From Mycolicibacterium sp. YH-1 (lineage in GTDB: Bacteria; Actinomycetota; Actinomycetes; Mycobacteriales; Mycobacteriaceae): DNA of 64,000 bases. Of this stretch, positions 25,339 through 34,654 are shown piece by piece. Made by a program: the position numbers and the translations under genes. The number at the start of each line of letters is the position of its first letter. Position 1 is the stretch's first letter. The notes under the pieces are model-generated. The model was not told the DNA's origin. It did no database searches and was given only the letters and a program-made list of their open reading frames with translations. The stretch spans positions 6,882,001-6,946,000 of the forward strand of contig NZ_CP092915.1 of NCBI RefSeq assembly GCF_022557175.1. Direction: 5' to 3'.

Positions 25339-27600
25339 GTGCTCGATCAGGCAAAGCGGTTCATCGCATTGGCGTTCCTGCTACTGATCGCGGTCGTGGT
25401 CGGCGTGGATCAACAAGCCCGAGGGTATGAGGCGTCAACCGCTCCCGCCGGGGACTTCAGCGCCGAGCGGGCATTCCGGATTGTGCAGGATATAGCGCGC
25501 GAACCGCACCCGATGGGCACACCCGCACACGCCCGTGTTCGCGAGCGTCTCGTCAGCGAACTCGCAGACATCGGGTTGGAGCCCGAGGTTCACGAAGGGG
25601 TCGGACGGTGGCCCGAAGACATCGACCGCGACACGATCTCCGTCGGCCACGTCTCCAACATCATTGCGCGGGTGCCGGGTTCAGATCACTCCGGCACGAT
25701 CTACCTTGCGGCGCATTACGACTCGGTGCCCTCCGGGCCCGGCGCCAACGATGACAGCGTCGGAGTCGCGGCGGTACTGGAGACTGTGCGGGCGTTGCGC
25801 AGCGCGGGAAGCGCACTGCGCAACGACGTGGTCGTGCTGCTCACCGACGGCGAGGAAGCCGGCCTGCTCGGCGCCGAGGCCTTCGTGCACGCCCTGCCAC
25901 AGAGCACACAACCGGGGATAGTGATCAACCACGAGGCGCGCGGTGCTGGTGGTCCACCGTTGCTCTGGCGGATCACCGCGCCGGACGGGGGTCTGATCCG
26001 AGCCGTCGAAGGTGCCGCGCCTCATCCGTCGGCAGACTCGTTGTCGACGGCGCTCGGCGCCAGCATGACGTCCAGCACCACCGATCTCGCTGCGTTCGGG
26101 CCGGGCGGGCTGGCGGTGCTGGATTGGGCATACGTCGGCGGCGGAGCCTACTACCACAATCGCTTGGACGACCCCGCCCACGTCAATCTGGCAACAGTGC
26201 AGCAGATGGGTGACAACACCATTGCGCTGACGCGGGAACTGGGACAGCGCGACCTGGCATCGCTCAGCGACGATCGCAATCGGTCGTATTTCCAGCTGCC
26301 CGCCGGTTTACTCGTCGTGTTCCCCTCCTGGGTGACAATCGCCCTCGCCGTCCTCGCGCTGGTCGGGTTGGCCGTTGTCGTTGGGTTGGCGCGGCGTGCG
26401 GGCGAAGCCACGCTCACACGCGTGCTGGCGGCTGCCGTGACCGCGCTGGCCGCGGCGGCCATCGCCGTGGCGGCGACGTTCGGTCTTTGGTGGGTGCTGT
26501 CGACAGTCCGCCCCGGGTACACCCTGCTGGCCGATCCGTACCGTCCATGGCCGTACTACGGGGCCATGGTGCTGCTCGCCGTGGCCGTGCTGCTGATGTG
26601 GTATGCGTTGTCGCGCAAATGGTTCGGGCCGAAGTCGGCATTGCTGGGAATGCTGTGCTGCGTTGTGGTCGCTGGCGCAATTCTGACGTTCACCGTGCCC
26701 ACCGCCGGCCACCTCTTGGTGATCCCCGCTGTCGCGGCCCTCGCAGGTTGGCTGATCACGTACACAGGGGGTCGGGGGCACGTGGTGGTGATGGCTGTCG
26801 CACTGGTCCCGGCAGCAGTATTCCTCAGCGGAAGCATCTGGCCGAGCATTCAGTTAGGCGTTGGCACAGCACCATTCGCAGTCGTTCCTGCAGTGGTGCT
26901 GCTCACGGGGTTGATGCTGCCCTTACTCGAGGTCGGGCCGCCGGCAGCCCCGCTCTCGCGGCGTTACGCCTGCGCACTGCCCGCGGTGCCACTGGCGCTG
27001 GCGCTCGTGTTGGCAGCGACGGGACTCGCAGTGGATCGTTTCGATGAATCACATCCGATGCCGTCCGAGCTGAAGTACGCACTCGACGCCGACAACGCTT
27101 CCGCACAGTGGATATCGCGGACGCCGCCGGATCGATGGAATGGTGGTTTCGTTTCCGACGCGTCCCCCGAGGGACCGTTTAGCGAACTGTGGAATGAGAC
27201 GTCCCACAGCGGCCCCGCCGCGGCCGCAGACCTTCCGGCTCCAGCGGTCGACATCACGTCAGACACCGTCGAATCCGGCGATCGCCGGCTGCGACTGCGG
27301 CTGCGCTCATTGCGCGGCGCGACCGCTATCGGAGTTCATTTCGAGGCTGCCGACATCAGTTCTCTTACGGTGGCTGGCCGAGATATCACACCGGTACCCG
27401 CGGACGGCTTCCGCTTCTACGCCCCGCCTCCAGAGGGTTTGGAGGTGGAGATCGTTGCACCCTCCGGTCCGCTGACGCTGCGCGTCAGCGACTACCTGTG
27501 GCTTCCCGATTCCGGACTGCCGGCCTTCGAACCACCGCCCGCGGACATGTTTCTGGCGCAGGACAGCGAAAGTGCGGTGTTCACGAAACCCACCATCTAG
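25339..27600 (+). CDS. membrane-bound M28 family zinc peptidase
   Basis: A 753-residue protein. One helix near residues 8-25 places the peptidase domain outside. Zinc ligands follow the M28 order: His in AAHYDSVPSG, Asp in ANDDSVG, Glu pair in TDGEEAGLLG (catalytic then ligand), and the later Asp and His (DLAAFGPGG, YYHNRLDD). From about residue 330 there are eight or nine membrane helices, then an external C-terminal beta-rich domain of about 190 residues. This is the layout of the Fxna/ERMP1 class and of bacterial homologues. Substrate unknown. GTG start at 25339 chosen to put the signal helix near the N-terminus. Its stop overlaps the convergent tautomerase-like gene. Confidence 0.88.
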   Translation: MLDQAKRFIALAFLLLIAVVVGVDQQARGYEASTAPAGDFSAERAFRIVQDIAREPHPMGTPAHARVRERLVSELADIGLEPEVHEGVGRWPEDIDRDTISVGHVSNIIARVPGSDHSGTIYLAAHYDSVPSGPGANDDSVGVAAVLETVRALRSAGSALRNDVVVLLTDGEEAGLLGAEAFVHALPQSTQPGIVINHEARGAGGPPLLWRITAPDGGLIRAVEGAAPHPSADSLSTALGASMTSSTTDLAAFGPGGLAVLDWAYVGGGAYYHNRLDDPAHVNLATVQQMGDNTIALTRELGQRDLASLSDDRNRSYFQLPAGLLVVFPSWVTIALAVLALVGLAVVVGLARRAGEATLTRVLAAAVTALAAAAIAVAATFGLWWVLSTVRPGYTLLADPYRPWPYYGAMVLLAVAVLLMWYALSRKWFGPKSALLGMLCCVVVAGAILTFTVPTAGHLLVIPAVAALAGWLITYTGGRGHVVVMAVALVPAAVFLSGSIWPSIQLGVGTAPFAVVPAVVLLTGLMLPLLEVGPPAAPLSRRYACALPAVPLALALVLAATGLAVDRFDESHPMPSELKYALDADNASAQWISRTPPDRWNGGFVSDASPEGPFSELWNETSHSGPAAAADLPAPAVDITSDTVESGDRRLRLRLRSLRGATAIGVHFEAADISSLTVAGRDITPVPADGFRFYAPPPEGLEVEIVAPSGPLTLRVSDYLWLPDSGLPAFEPPPADMFLAQDSESAVFTKPTI

Positions 27601-27944
27601 CCCTCCGACCACGCCGCGACCGGGAACTGCAGAAACACGCCAACGTCGTGGTCGACCACATCAGCAATCGCCTCGTGCAGTCCATCGGCGCGCGCTTGCC
27701 TGGAGTCCACTCGGGACGCCGTCCACTTCGACCGCACCTCGATCACGATGTCGAGACCGCCGGCGTCCCATTCGCCACGCTTCCGGAAGCGAAGATCCAC
27801 ATCTCCAGGCTTCAAGGTCCCGGGAACGTACGGCTCCTCGGGACAATTGACAGCGAGGCTCACCGCATGCGGAAGAACCTCTTGCAGTCGCTCAAGTTCA
27901 CCAGGCGTTACCGACGACGCGTGGGTGATCTCCACCAAAGGCAC
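27597..27944 (-). CDS. possible tautomerase-superfamily protein
   Basis: A 115-residue soluble protein starting MPLVEITHAS. The Pro after Met, a first strand, a helix with PGELERLQEVLP and a second beta-alpha unit (LDIVIEVRSKW, ADGLHEAIADVV) match the two-fold layout of the MIF/4-oxalocrotonate tautomerase superfamily, in which that Pro is the catalytic base. The family is a judgement from layout, not from a close match. It is convergent with the M28 gene, overlapping by 4 bases. Confidence 0.55.
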   Translation of the reverse strand: MPLVEITHASSVTPGELERLQEVLPHAVSLAVNCPEEPYVPGTLKPGDVDLRFRKRGEWDAGGLDIVIEVRSKWTASRVDSRQARADGLHEAIADVVDHDVGVFLQFPVAAWSEG

Positions 27945-27973
27945 TCATTGAGGATAGCCAGACCGGCGCGACC

Positions 27974-27991
27974 GGTATGTGCGTTCATACC
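27974..27991. promoter_or_regulatory. inverted repeat upstream of tetR
   Basis: GGTATG-N6-CATACC, a perfect 6-bp-arm palindrome, 25 bases before the GTG of the TetR gene at 28017. Its position suggests an operator for autoregulation, or the promoter's regulatory site. Its sequence is not the same as the palindrome at 28693. Confidence 0.5.
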
Positions 27992-28016
27992 TACCGTCGT
28001 GTGCCACAGTACTTCT

Positions 28017-28688
28017 GTGAAGTACGTGCAGAATTGGCGGCTCCCCGTGGTGGACTGGTCATCGACGCGGGGCAGGATTCTGCTGGAGGCCTCGGTCCTC
28101 TTCGCGCAACGCGGCTACTTCGGTACCTCGACGCGTGACATCGCCGAGGCGGTACATATCAAGCAGCCGTCGCTGTTTCACCACTTCCAGGCCAAGCACG
28201 AGATCTTCCGGACCCTCATCGAACTTGATCTGGGCCCGTCGATCGCCCGGATGAACGAGCGATTGAGCGAGGACACGAGCTGGGCCGAGAAATTGCACCT
28301 GTCCATTGCGTACGACGTCCGCGAGATCCTGCAGCAGCCCTTCGATGCGCGAGGGCTGTACCAGGACGCCGTGCTCGCATTGGACGAGTTCGCAGCCGAG
28401 CGTGAGGGCATCGCGCTGTTCCACGGCCAGCTCGAGCAGGTGATCGAAGGCGGTCGCGAGGCACGAGAGTTCGTCGCAGTGGAGCCGAGCTTCGTGGTGC
28501 GGGCGATCAACGGCGTACTCTTCGAAACCCTGCGCGAACAGGGCGGACCTACCGGTGAGATGCGTATCGACCGACCGCTTCAGGCGGCATCGTTCCTCCT
28601 GCGCTCCCTGCTTGAGGATCAGTCCCGCCTTGCGGGCATCCGCGAAGCCACGTCCGCTCGTCTGAATGAACCTCGCGACGCGCAATAG
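28017..28688 (+). CDS. TetR-family regulator beside DUF1275 gene
   Basis: A 223-residue TetR regulator. The N-terminal HTH is typical: ILLEASVLFAQRGYFGTSTR, then DIAEAVHIKQPSLFHHF with the recognition helix. The C-terminal ligand domain gives no ligand. GTG start at 28017; an alternative GTG lies three codons later. The DUF1275 gene follows after 27 bases that contain a palindrome, so this protein probably controls that membrane protein and perhaps itself. Confidence 0.85.
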   Translation: MKYVQNWRLPVVDWSSTRGRILLEASVLFAQRGYFGTSTRDIAEAVHIKQPSLFHHFQAKHEIFRTLIELDLGPSIARMNERLSEDTSWAEKLHLSIAYDVREILQQPFDARGLYQDAVLALDEFAAEREGIALFHGQLEQVIEGGREAREFVAVEPSFVVRAINGVLFETLREQGGPTGEMRIDRPLQAASFLLRSLLEDQSRLAGIREATSARLNEPRDAQ

Positions 28689-28692
28689 TTCC

Positions 28693-28706
28693 CTATCGTT
28701 CGATAG
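28693..28706. promoter_or_regulatory. probable TetR operator before DUF1275 gene
   Basis: CTATCGTTCGATAG, a perfect 14-bp palindrome nine bases before the ATG at 28716. Its arms are the same CTATC/GATAG as in the palindrome at 37650. Placed between the regulator and the membrane gene, it would give the second gene its own regulated promoter. Confidence 0.65.
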
Positions 28707-28715
28707 ACTGCGCCG

Positions 28716-29432
28716 ATGTGTCCAGTCGAATCTGCCCCCGCCGTGCGAGGTAGTGCCTTCGTACGACGACATCTGCATCTATGGCTGATGATGACGCTGA
28801 CAGTGGTCACCGGAGCCCTCGACGCGGTCGGCTACCTCGGCCTGGATCGCGTCTTCACCGGAAACATGACAGGCAACGTCGTCATCCTCGGAATGGGTAT
28901 CGCGGCGGAGGACGGCCTGCCCGTCGCCGGGCCTCTGATCGCCCTGTTCGGCTATGTGCTTGGTGCCGCCGCGGCGGGCAGGATGCTGCGAGGGCGTCGC
29001 AGCGGTTGGAACACGGTGATCACTGCCACGATCCTGGTCAACGCCGTCGTGCTCGCCGCCACGGCGACGGTCCTGGTCTTCGTTCCGGAGGCGGGCGCCA
29101 CAGTCACCGGCGTCCTAGTCGCCGCAACCATCGCCGTTGTCATGGGCGCTCAGGCGTGTACCGCGCGCGTCCTCGCGGTGACCGATATGACCACCGTCGT
29201 CGTGACGTCCACGATCACGTCCTACGCGAGCGAGACACTCTTCCTCGGCGGGTTCGCCGCGCTGCGGCATCGCCGGCTGTGGGCCGTCGTCGCGATCTTT
29301 GCGGGTGCGTTGGCCGGCGGTTTGATGATGAAGATCCACATCAGCGTCCCGGTCTACCTGGCGGCGGTCGCCACGCTTGTGACTGCGCTTGTGGGACACC
29401 GCTATTGGAACGGCGCGGCCAAGACCGCCTAG
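28716..29432 (+). CDS. DUF1275 (YoaK-type) membrane protein
   Basis: A 238-residue inner membrane protein with six or seven helices. The conserved DUF1275 beginning is present, GALDAVGYLGLDRVFTGNMTGNVVILG, with the glycine- and asparagine-containing motif characteristic of the family. Function in other bacteria is unknown, though a transporter role is often assumed. A palindrome and a TetR gene lie directly upstream. Convergent with the peptide-transport operon (7-base gap). Confidence 0.85.
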   Translation: MCPVESAPAVRGSAFVRRHLHLWLMMTLTVVTGALDAVGYLGLDRVFTGNMTGNVVILGMGIAAEDGLPVAGPLIALFGYVLGAAAAGRMLRGRRSGWNTVITATILVNAVVLAATATVLVFVPEAGATVTGVLVAATIAVVMGAQACTARVLAVTDMTTVVVTSTITSYASETLFLGGFAALRHRRLWAVVAIFAGALAGGLMMKIHISVPVYLAAVATLVTALVGHRYWNGAAKTA

Positions 29433-29439
29433 GTAGGTT

Positions 29440-30273
29440 TCACCCGGTCGACGACAGCTGTTCGAGCACACCGGGCTGACGCCATGCCGGGCTGGGAATG
29501 CTGGCCTTCAGGCGCTGGGTGTAGGGGTCACGAGGGTCGCGCAGCACCCGGTCAGTGGCGCCAGACTCGACCACTCTGCCGTGATGCAGCACCACAGCGT
29601 CCTCTGTGAGCTGACGGACGACGGCCAGGTCATGCGATATCAACAGGTAGGCCGTGCCGAGTTCGGTGCGGAGGTCGGCCAGTAAGTTCAGGATCTGAGC
29701 CTGGATCGAGATGTCCAATGCCGCAACGGCTTCGTCGAGAATGATGATACGAGGCTCGACTGCGATCGCGCGGGCGATGGCAACTCGCTGGCACTGACCC
29801 CCGGACAACTCGCGCGGAGTTCGTTCACGCTGTGCCGCGGACAACCCGACAAGGTCGCAGAGCTGCTCGATGCGGGCGCTACGGGTCATACCGTTGCCCG
29901 GCGGATGGAGGCGCAGCACCTCGTCGAGGCATTCGCGCACGGTCGCACGCGGATCCAGCGAGCCGTAGGGATCCTGGAACACCATCTGCATCAGACGGGC
30001 GCGATCGCGGCGCGCCCGCCGTGTCGTCGCTGGCTTGGTGACGTCGCGTCCCAGCACGCGGACCGTGCCCGTGGTGACGGATTCCAGACCCATGATGATC
30101 CGAGCCAGAGTGGTCTTCCCCGAACCGGATTCGCCGACGATGCCTAGATCGCGTTCGGGGAGCATCCGAAACGAAGCCCCGTCCACCGCGCGGGTCTGGA
30201 CGCCCCGACGCGTGAATATGCGCGAGACATCGGATACCTCGATGAGCGACTCCGGTGTACTCGCGTCAGTCAT
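29440..30273 (-). CDS. oligopeptide ABC transporter ATPase (DppF/OppF-like)
   Basis: A 277-residue cytoplasmic ATPase. Walker A GESGSGKTT, Q-loop FQDPYGSLDPRA, signature ELSGGQCQRVAIARA, Walker B IIILDEAVAALD and the H-loop ISHDLAVV are complete. The C-terminal extension (PYTQRLKASIPS) is the peptide-transporter type. The ATG at 30273 overlaps the stop of the first ATPase by 8 bases and gives a normal-length protein; the frame upstream of it is shadow. Last gene of a seven-gene minus-strand run with the permeases, binding protein, M24 peptidase and gamma-glutamyltranspeptidase. Confidence 0.92.
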   Translation of the reverse strand: MTDASTPESLIEVSDVSRIFTRRGVQTRAVDGASFRMLPERDLGIVGESGSGKTTLARIIMGLESVTTGTVRVLGRDVTKPATTRRARRDRARLMQMVFQDPYGSLDPRATVRECLDEVLRLHPPGNGMTRSARIEQLCDLVGLSAAQRERTPRELSGGQCQRVAIARAIAVEPRIIILDEAVAALDISIQAQILNLLADLRTELGTAYLLISHDLAVVRQLTEDAVVLHHGRVVESGATDRVLRDPRDPYTQRLKASIPSPAWRQPGVLEQLSSTG

Positions 30274-31120
30274 GGATCTCCTCCGCACCGGTTGAGAACG
30301 TCTCGCGGTCCTCGGCCGTGATGACCGGGAGGCGATGCGGACGTTCGTCGATTGATGGCCGCGATCTGAGAAGCGCGACGGTATAGGGATGTTGGGCACC
30401 GGTGTGCAAATCGCCTGCGGCGATCTGCTCGACGATCCGCCCGCGAAACATCACACAGACGCGATCGCACAGCGCACCGGCGAGTTCGAGGTCGTGCGTG
30501 ATGAACATGAGGCCGAGCTCACGCTCTCGACACGCATGTCGCAGGATGGCCGCGACCTCGGCTTGACGTGTCACGTCGAGCGCGGTCGTGGCCTCGTCGG
30601 CGAGCAGGAGCCCGGGGTTGGTCGACAGCGCGGCCGCGATCACCGCACGCTGCAGCATTCCGCCCGAGTACTGGTGCGGGTACTCGTCGAGCCGGCGCTC
30701 GGGATCGGGAATGCCGACCTCGTTGAAGAGTTCCACGGCACGCTGCCGGGCAGCGGATCGCGACATGCGGCGGTTCACCCGCAGCGCCTCGGTCACGTAC
30801 TCCCCGACCCGGGCCACCGGGTTGACGGCGGCTCGCGGATCCTGGAACACCATCCCGAGGTCGACGTCCCGGAACCGGCTGAGCTCGCGAGGCGTGAGGC
30901 GCAGCACGTCGTTGCCGTCGAACAGGATGTTGCCGGTCGTGGTCGCCCCCGCGGGGAGCAGTCTGGCGATCGCATTGGCGGTCGTGCTCTTGCCGGAGCC
31001 GGATTCGCCGATGAATCCGACGATCTCGCCGCGACCGATGGTGAAGGACACGTCGTCGAGCGCGACGGTGCCGTCGGGCATCGTCACACTCAGCCGATCG
31101 ACTTGCAGCAGAGCACTCAT
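30266..31120 (-). CDS. oligopeptide ABC transporter ATPase (DppD/OppD-like)
   Basis: A 284-residue ATPase partner of the next gene. Walker A GESGSGKST, Q-loop VFQDPRAAV, signature YSGGMLQRAVIAAALS, Walker B LLLADEATTALDV and ITHDLELA. The signature is YSGGMLQR rather than the commoner LSGGMRQR, a mild variant. Starts four bases inside the end of the DppC-like permease gene and overlaps the next gene by 8, so the three are coupled. Confidence 0.92.
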   Translation of the reverse strand: MSALLQVDRLSVTMPDGTVALDDVSFTIGRGEIVGFIGESGSGKSTTANAIARLLPAGATTTGNILFDGNDVLRLTPRELSRFRDVDLGMVFQDPRAAVNPVARVGEYVTEALRVNRRMSRSAARQRAVELFNEVGIPDPERRLDEYPHQYSGGMLQRAVIAAALSTNPGLLLADEATTALDVTRQAEVAAILRHACRERELGLMFITHDLELAGALCDRVCVMFRGRIVEQIAAGDLHTGAQHPYTVALLRSRPSIDERPHRLPVITAEDRETFSTGAEEIHD

Positions 31121-31989
31121 CGTCGGTCACCACCGATGCTGGCGCGGTCGGCGATGCGGTCACCCACGAGCGACACGCAGGTCACCACGATCACCAGGGC
31201 GATGCCGGCATAGAGAGATTCCTCCCAGTACCCCTGCAGCAGTCCGCGTTGCCCCTCGGACACCATCAGCCCCCAGTCCGATCCCGGCGGTTGAACGCCG
31301 AGGCCCAGGTAGGACAGTGCCGCGAGGTCCACCAGCGCGTAGCCGAAGCAGATCGTGGCCTGTGCGAGCATGGTCGGCGTCACGGCGGGTAGCAGGTGGC
31401 GCAGCGCCATTCGCCAACGGGATTGACCGATCGTCACCAACGCCGTCATGTAGGGCAGCGACATTTCCCCGATCGCCACGCTGCGCACGATCCGCCCCAC
31501 AAACGGAATGTACGAAATGGCCAGGGCCATCACGGCAGTGGTGAATCCGGGTCCGAGAACCGCGACGGCGAGGATGGCCAGCAGTAGACCGGGGAACGCG
31601 AAACCGACGTCGAACAACCGGCTCAGCACCCGGTCGACCCATCCGCCGCACATGGCGGCAATGAGCGCGAGTGCGGTTCCCACCGAAGCCGAGATCAGCA
31701 CGACGATGGTCGGTCCGAGCAGGCTCGACCGCGCGCCGTACAGCAGTCGGCTGAAGATGTCGCGGCCCGAACCGTCGGTGCCCAGAAGCGCGCCCGGCTC
31801 GGATGGACGATAGGTGCGCGCGAAGTCGACGGCCGACGGGTCATGGGACGCGATCAGGGGTGCGAACAGGGCCAGGAGTACGACGACCGCGATGACCGCG
31901 GTGGCCACCATGCCGGCGACGCCAAATCCGTTGCGGTGCTTGTTGGCCGGCCGCCGGCGACGCAGCGACTCCATCAGGATGGCGGTCAT
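31117..31989 (-). CDS. oligopeptide ABC permease, DppC-like
   Basis: A 290-residue inner membrane permease with about six helices after an Arg-rich cytoplasmic start. It has the DppC N-terminal segment DPSAVDFARTYRPSEPGALLGTD-like region (LLGTDGSGRDIF here), which is typical of the C subunit. The EAA-type loop for docking to the ATPase lies in the region SRWRMALRHLLPAV. Overlaps the B permease by 4 bases and the first ATPase by 4. Confidence 0.92.
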   Translation of the reverse strand: MTAILMESLRRRRPANKHRNGFGVAGMVATAVIAVVVLLALFAPLIASHDPSAVDFARTYRPSEPGALLGTDGSGRDIFSRLLYGARSSLLGPTIVVLISASVGTALALIAAMCGGWVDRVLSRLFDVGFAFPGLLLAILAVAVLGPGFTTAVMALAISYIPFVGRIVRSVAIGEMSLPYMTALVTIGQSRWRMALRHLLPAVTPTMLAQATICFGYALVDLAALSYLGLGVQPPGSDWGLMVSEGQRGLLQGYWEESLYAGIALVIVVTCVSLVGDRIADRASIGGDRR

Positions 31990-32936
31990 GACTTGATTCC
32001 GACCCTGCTGCGCACGCGGGGGTCTATGACGACCTGAAGCACATCGACGATGAGCACCACGATCACGACGACCGTGATCAGGAGCAGACAGACGGCTTGA
32101 ACCACGGCGAAGTCCTTCTTGGCGACGGCCTCGGTGAGAAGTGACCCGATGCCGTCCAGGGCGAAGGCGCGCTCCACCACAACGGATCCGACGATGAGGC
32201 TGGTCAGGGTGAGACCCACCACCGTGGCAACGGGAGTCAGTCCGTTTCGGAGGATGTGTTTGGTCACGATGGTGCGGGTCGGAAGACCACGCGCCGTCGC
32301 GGAGCGAACGTGGTCGCGGGCGGCCTCCTCCTTCAGCGCCGCCCGTGTCACTCGGATGACGTACGAGCAGGACGCCAGTGTCAGCGCCAGCACCGGCAGC
32401 GTCAGATGATGCAGACGGTCGACGAAACCCTCACCCGACCCGAAGGTGGGGAACCAGCCGAGTTCGACGGCGAACACGAAGATCAGCACGGCGGCCGCGA
32501 CGAACGAGGGCACCGCGACGCCGACAGATGTGAGTCCGAGGATCACGTCACTGATCGAGCGGCGGGCCAGGGCCGCCACGATGCCGAGCCCGACGCCGAC
32601 GACGACGATGACCACCAGTGAGTACGCAATCAGCGCCACCGTCGTCGTCATGCGCGGCCCGAGAAGGTTCCACACGTCGTCGCGGTAGTTGATCGACTGG
32701 CCCAACTGTCCGGTCAGGATGTCGCCGAGCCAGCTGATCCACCTGGTCAGGAACGGATCGTCGAGGTGGTACTGCTCACGAAGCACCGCGATGGCCTCGG
32801 GTGACAGCGTGCGGTTACCGATCAGGTAGGCCAGCGGATCGCCTGGGGCGACATACAACGCGCCGAAGATGAGGAACGACGACAGCAGCAGCGTCAGCGC
32901 TCCCTCGGCCAAGCGCGTTGCGATGAAGCGAGTCAC
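31986..32936 (-). CDS. oligopeptide ABC permease, DppB-like
   Basis: A 316-residue inner membrane permease with six helices. The start MTRFIATRLAEGALTLLLSS and the GDPLAYLIGNRTLSPEA loop are the DppB pattern. The ATPase-docking EAA loop is near HVRSATARGLPTRTIVTKH. Its start is 34 bases after the stop of the binding protein and its end overlaps the C permease as ATGA. Imports peptides together with its partners. Confidence 0.92.
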   Translation of the reverse strand: MTRFIATRLAEGALTLLLSSFLIFGALYVAPGDPLAYLIGNRTLSPEAIAVLREQYHLDDPFLTRWISWLGDILTGQLGQSINYRDDVWNLLGPRMTTTVALIAYSLVVIVVVGVGLGIVAALARRSISDVILGLTSVGVAVPSFVAAAVLIFVFAVELGWFPTFGSGEGFVDRLHHLTLPVLALTLASCSYVIRVTRAALKEEAARDHVRSATARGLPTRTIVTKHILRNGLTPVATVVGLTLTSLIVGSVVVERAFALDGIGSLLTEAVAKKDFAVVQAVCLLLITVVVIVVLIVDVLQVVIDPRVRSRVGIKS

Positions 32937-32970
32937 GTCGAGTCCGCGGCGTCGAGTCCCTGGGCGCGCA

Positions 32971-34620
32971 TCACGCGGACCCGATCCTGGCCGCCCACGG
33001 GAAGTACAGGAAGGCTATCGAGGCGGTCGCACCGGTGATTCGGTCGCCCATGTACATCGGGATTCTTGGGTTGGCGACGTTGATGAGGCCGACGTTGTCG
33101 ACGAGTGCGGATTCCGCGTCCAGGAGATGTTTCGCCCGAGCGTCGTCATCGAGTGTCGTGAATGCGGCGGTGACGTTGTCAGTAACCCCCGGGGCCTTGA
33201 GTTGCCCGTAGTCATAGGCGCTCTGGGGGGTGAACTCACTGAGCGAGACGATCGGGTCGGCGACTCCGGCACCGTACTCGACGACGACGAACGCGTCGTA
33301 CTCGGCGCGCGCCGCCTTGTCGAAGTACAGGTTGGTGAACGACGTGACGGGCAGCGGAACCTGCTTGACGTCGAGGCCGATCTCTCGCGCGGCGTCGGCG
33401 AGCAGTTCGGCGGTCTTGGACTCCGCCTCCAACTCGGTGGGGTAGGCGACCGAGATCGTCTGTCCGCCAAGGCCCTTATCCGCAACGAGCTTGCGCGCGC
33501 CGTCGAGGTCCCGTGCCGGGTCGGCGTACTTCGAGGCGGCGGCCTCCCACAGACTGCGGCTGTATCCCCACGCCCCCGGCTGAATCGGCGATGTGGAGGC
33601 CTGCGCGGTGCCACGGTAGACACCGTTCACAATCGCCTCACGGTCGAAGGCCATGCTCAGTGCGCGCCGAACGTTCACATCCTGCATCGGCCCGGCCTTC
33701 TCGGTGGGCCGGATGGCCAGCCAGTCGGTGCTGGCGCCGAGGTAGAAGTTCCCCTTGCCCGACGTCCGAAGCGGTTCCATCGACGACAGCGGGGTTCGAT
33801 AGGTGCCATCGATATCGCCCGAGAGCAGGCTGCTGGTGATCGTGGACTCGTCGGTGACGAATGTCAGCGTGACGCGGTCGGCCAGCGCGCTGCGGTCCCC
33901 GTTCCAGTAGTCGGCGTTCTTCCGCATCGTGATGCTGCTGCCCGGCTTCCAGGTGTCCAGCGCGAACGGGCCTGTGCACATGATCCCGCCGCGGGCGGTG
34001 CCGTACGCCGGCCCGGCGGCTTCGACGAACTGCCTGTTCCCCACGACGCCGGCGGCCGTGGCGAGGATGCGCTCGAACAGAGCATCGGGCTGCTTGAGAT
34101 GGACCGTGACCTGATCGGGGGCCGTCGCCTCGATCGACGTCACGTTGTCGAAGAACGGTTCTGCCCAGTAGGAACCGACCTTGGGGTCGAGATTCCTGGA
34201 CAGGCTGAATGCCACATCGTCAGCGGTGAGCGGTGCTCCGTTCCAGAACGTGACACCCGGCCGGACGGTGAAGACCAGCGTGGTGTCGTTCGGCCGGTCC
34301 ACCCGTTCCGCCAGGCCCGGCTTCAGGGTCATGTCCTCGTTCTGCACCATGAGGCTCTCGCACATGTTGGCCAGGGCCGTGTTCTCCGAATCGGCGTACG
34401 CGCGAGTCCAGTCGAGTGATGCCGGTTCACCAGTGGCGAGGTTCCACGTGAACGCGTCGATCGGGCCCTTCGCCGCGGGAGTCGTGAAGATCTCCTCCAT
34501 CTGCCCCGCACCACCCTGCGGGGCGCCCGCTGGTGGGCGGTCGGTCGAGCAACCGGCCAAGCCCGCGGCCACGGTGAGTGTGGCCGCCAATAACGCGGTC
34601 CCTGACTTCTTCATCAGCAT
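32971..34620 (-). CDS. peptide-binding lipoprotein (SBP family 5)
   Basis: A 549-residue extracellular solute-binding protein anchored by lipid. The signal ends in lipobox LAGCS near residue 24. The family-5 core includes LVFTVRPGVTFWNGAPLTAD and a second part with RRALSMAFDREAIVNGVY. It delivers ligand to the DppBC permeases encoded next. The ATG at 34620 (GGGAG upstream) is used, as the frame before it has no signal peptide. Ligand cannot be read from sequence; the neighbouring gamma-glutamyltranspeptidase suggests glutathione or gamma-glutamyl peptides, as inference. Confidence 0.9.
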   Translation of the reverse strand: MLMKKSGTALLAATLTVAAGLAGCSTDRPPAGAPQGGAGQMEEIFTTPAAKGPIDAFTWNLATGEPASLDWTRAYADSENTALANMCESLMVQNEDMTLKPGLAERVDRPNDTTLVFTVRPGVTFWNGAPLTADDVAFSLSRNLDPKVGSYWAEPFFDNVTSIEATAPDQVTVHLKQPDALFERILATAAGVVGNRQFVEAAGPAYGTARGGIMCTGPFALDTWKPGSSITMRKNADYWNGDRSALADRVTLTFVTDESTITSSLLSGDIDGTYRTPLSSMEPLRTSGKGNFYLGASTDWLAIRPTEKAGPMQDVNVRRALSMAFDREAIVNGVYRGTAQASTSPIQPGAWGYSRSLWEAAASKYADPARDLDGARKLVADKGLGGQTISVAYPTELEAESKTAELLADAAREIGLDVKQVPLPVTSFTNLYFDKAARAEYDAFVVVEYGAGVADPIVSLSEFTPQSAYDYGQLKAPGVTDNVTAAFTTLDDDARAKHLLDAESALVDNVGLINVANPRIPMYMGDRITGATASIAFLYFPWAARIGSA

Positions 34621-34654
34621 GTCGGCTCCCTGGGTCGTGCAGATCGGTTTTGGT

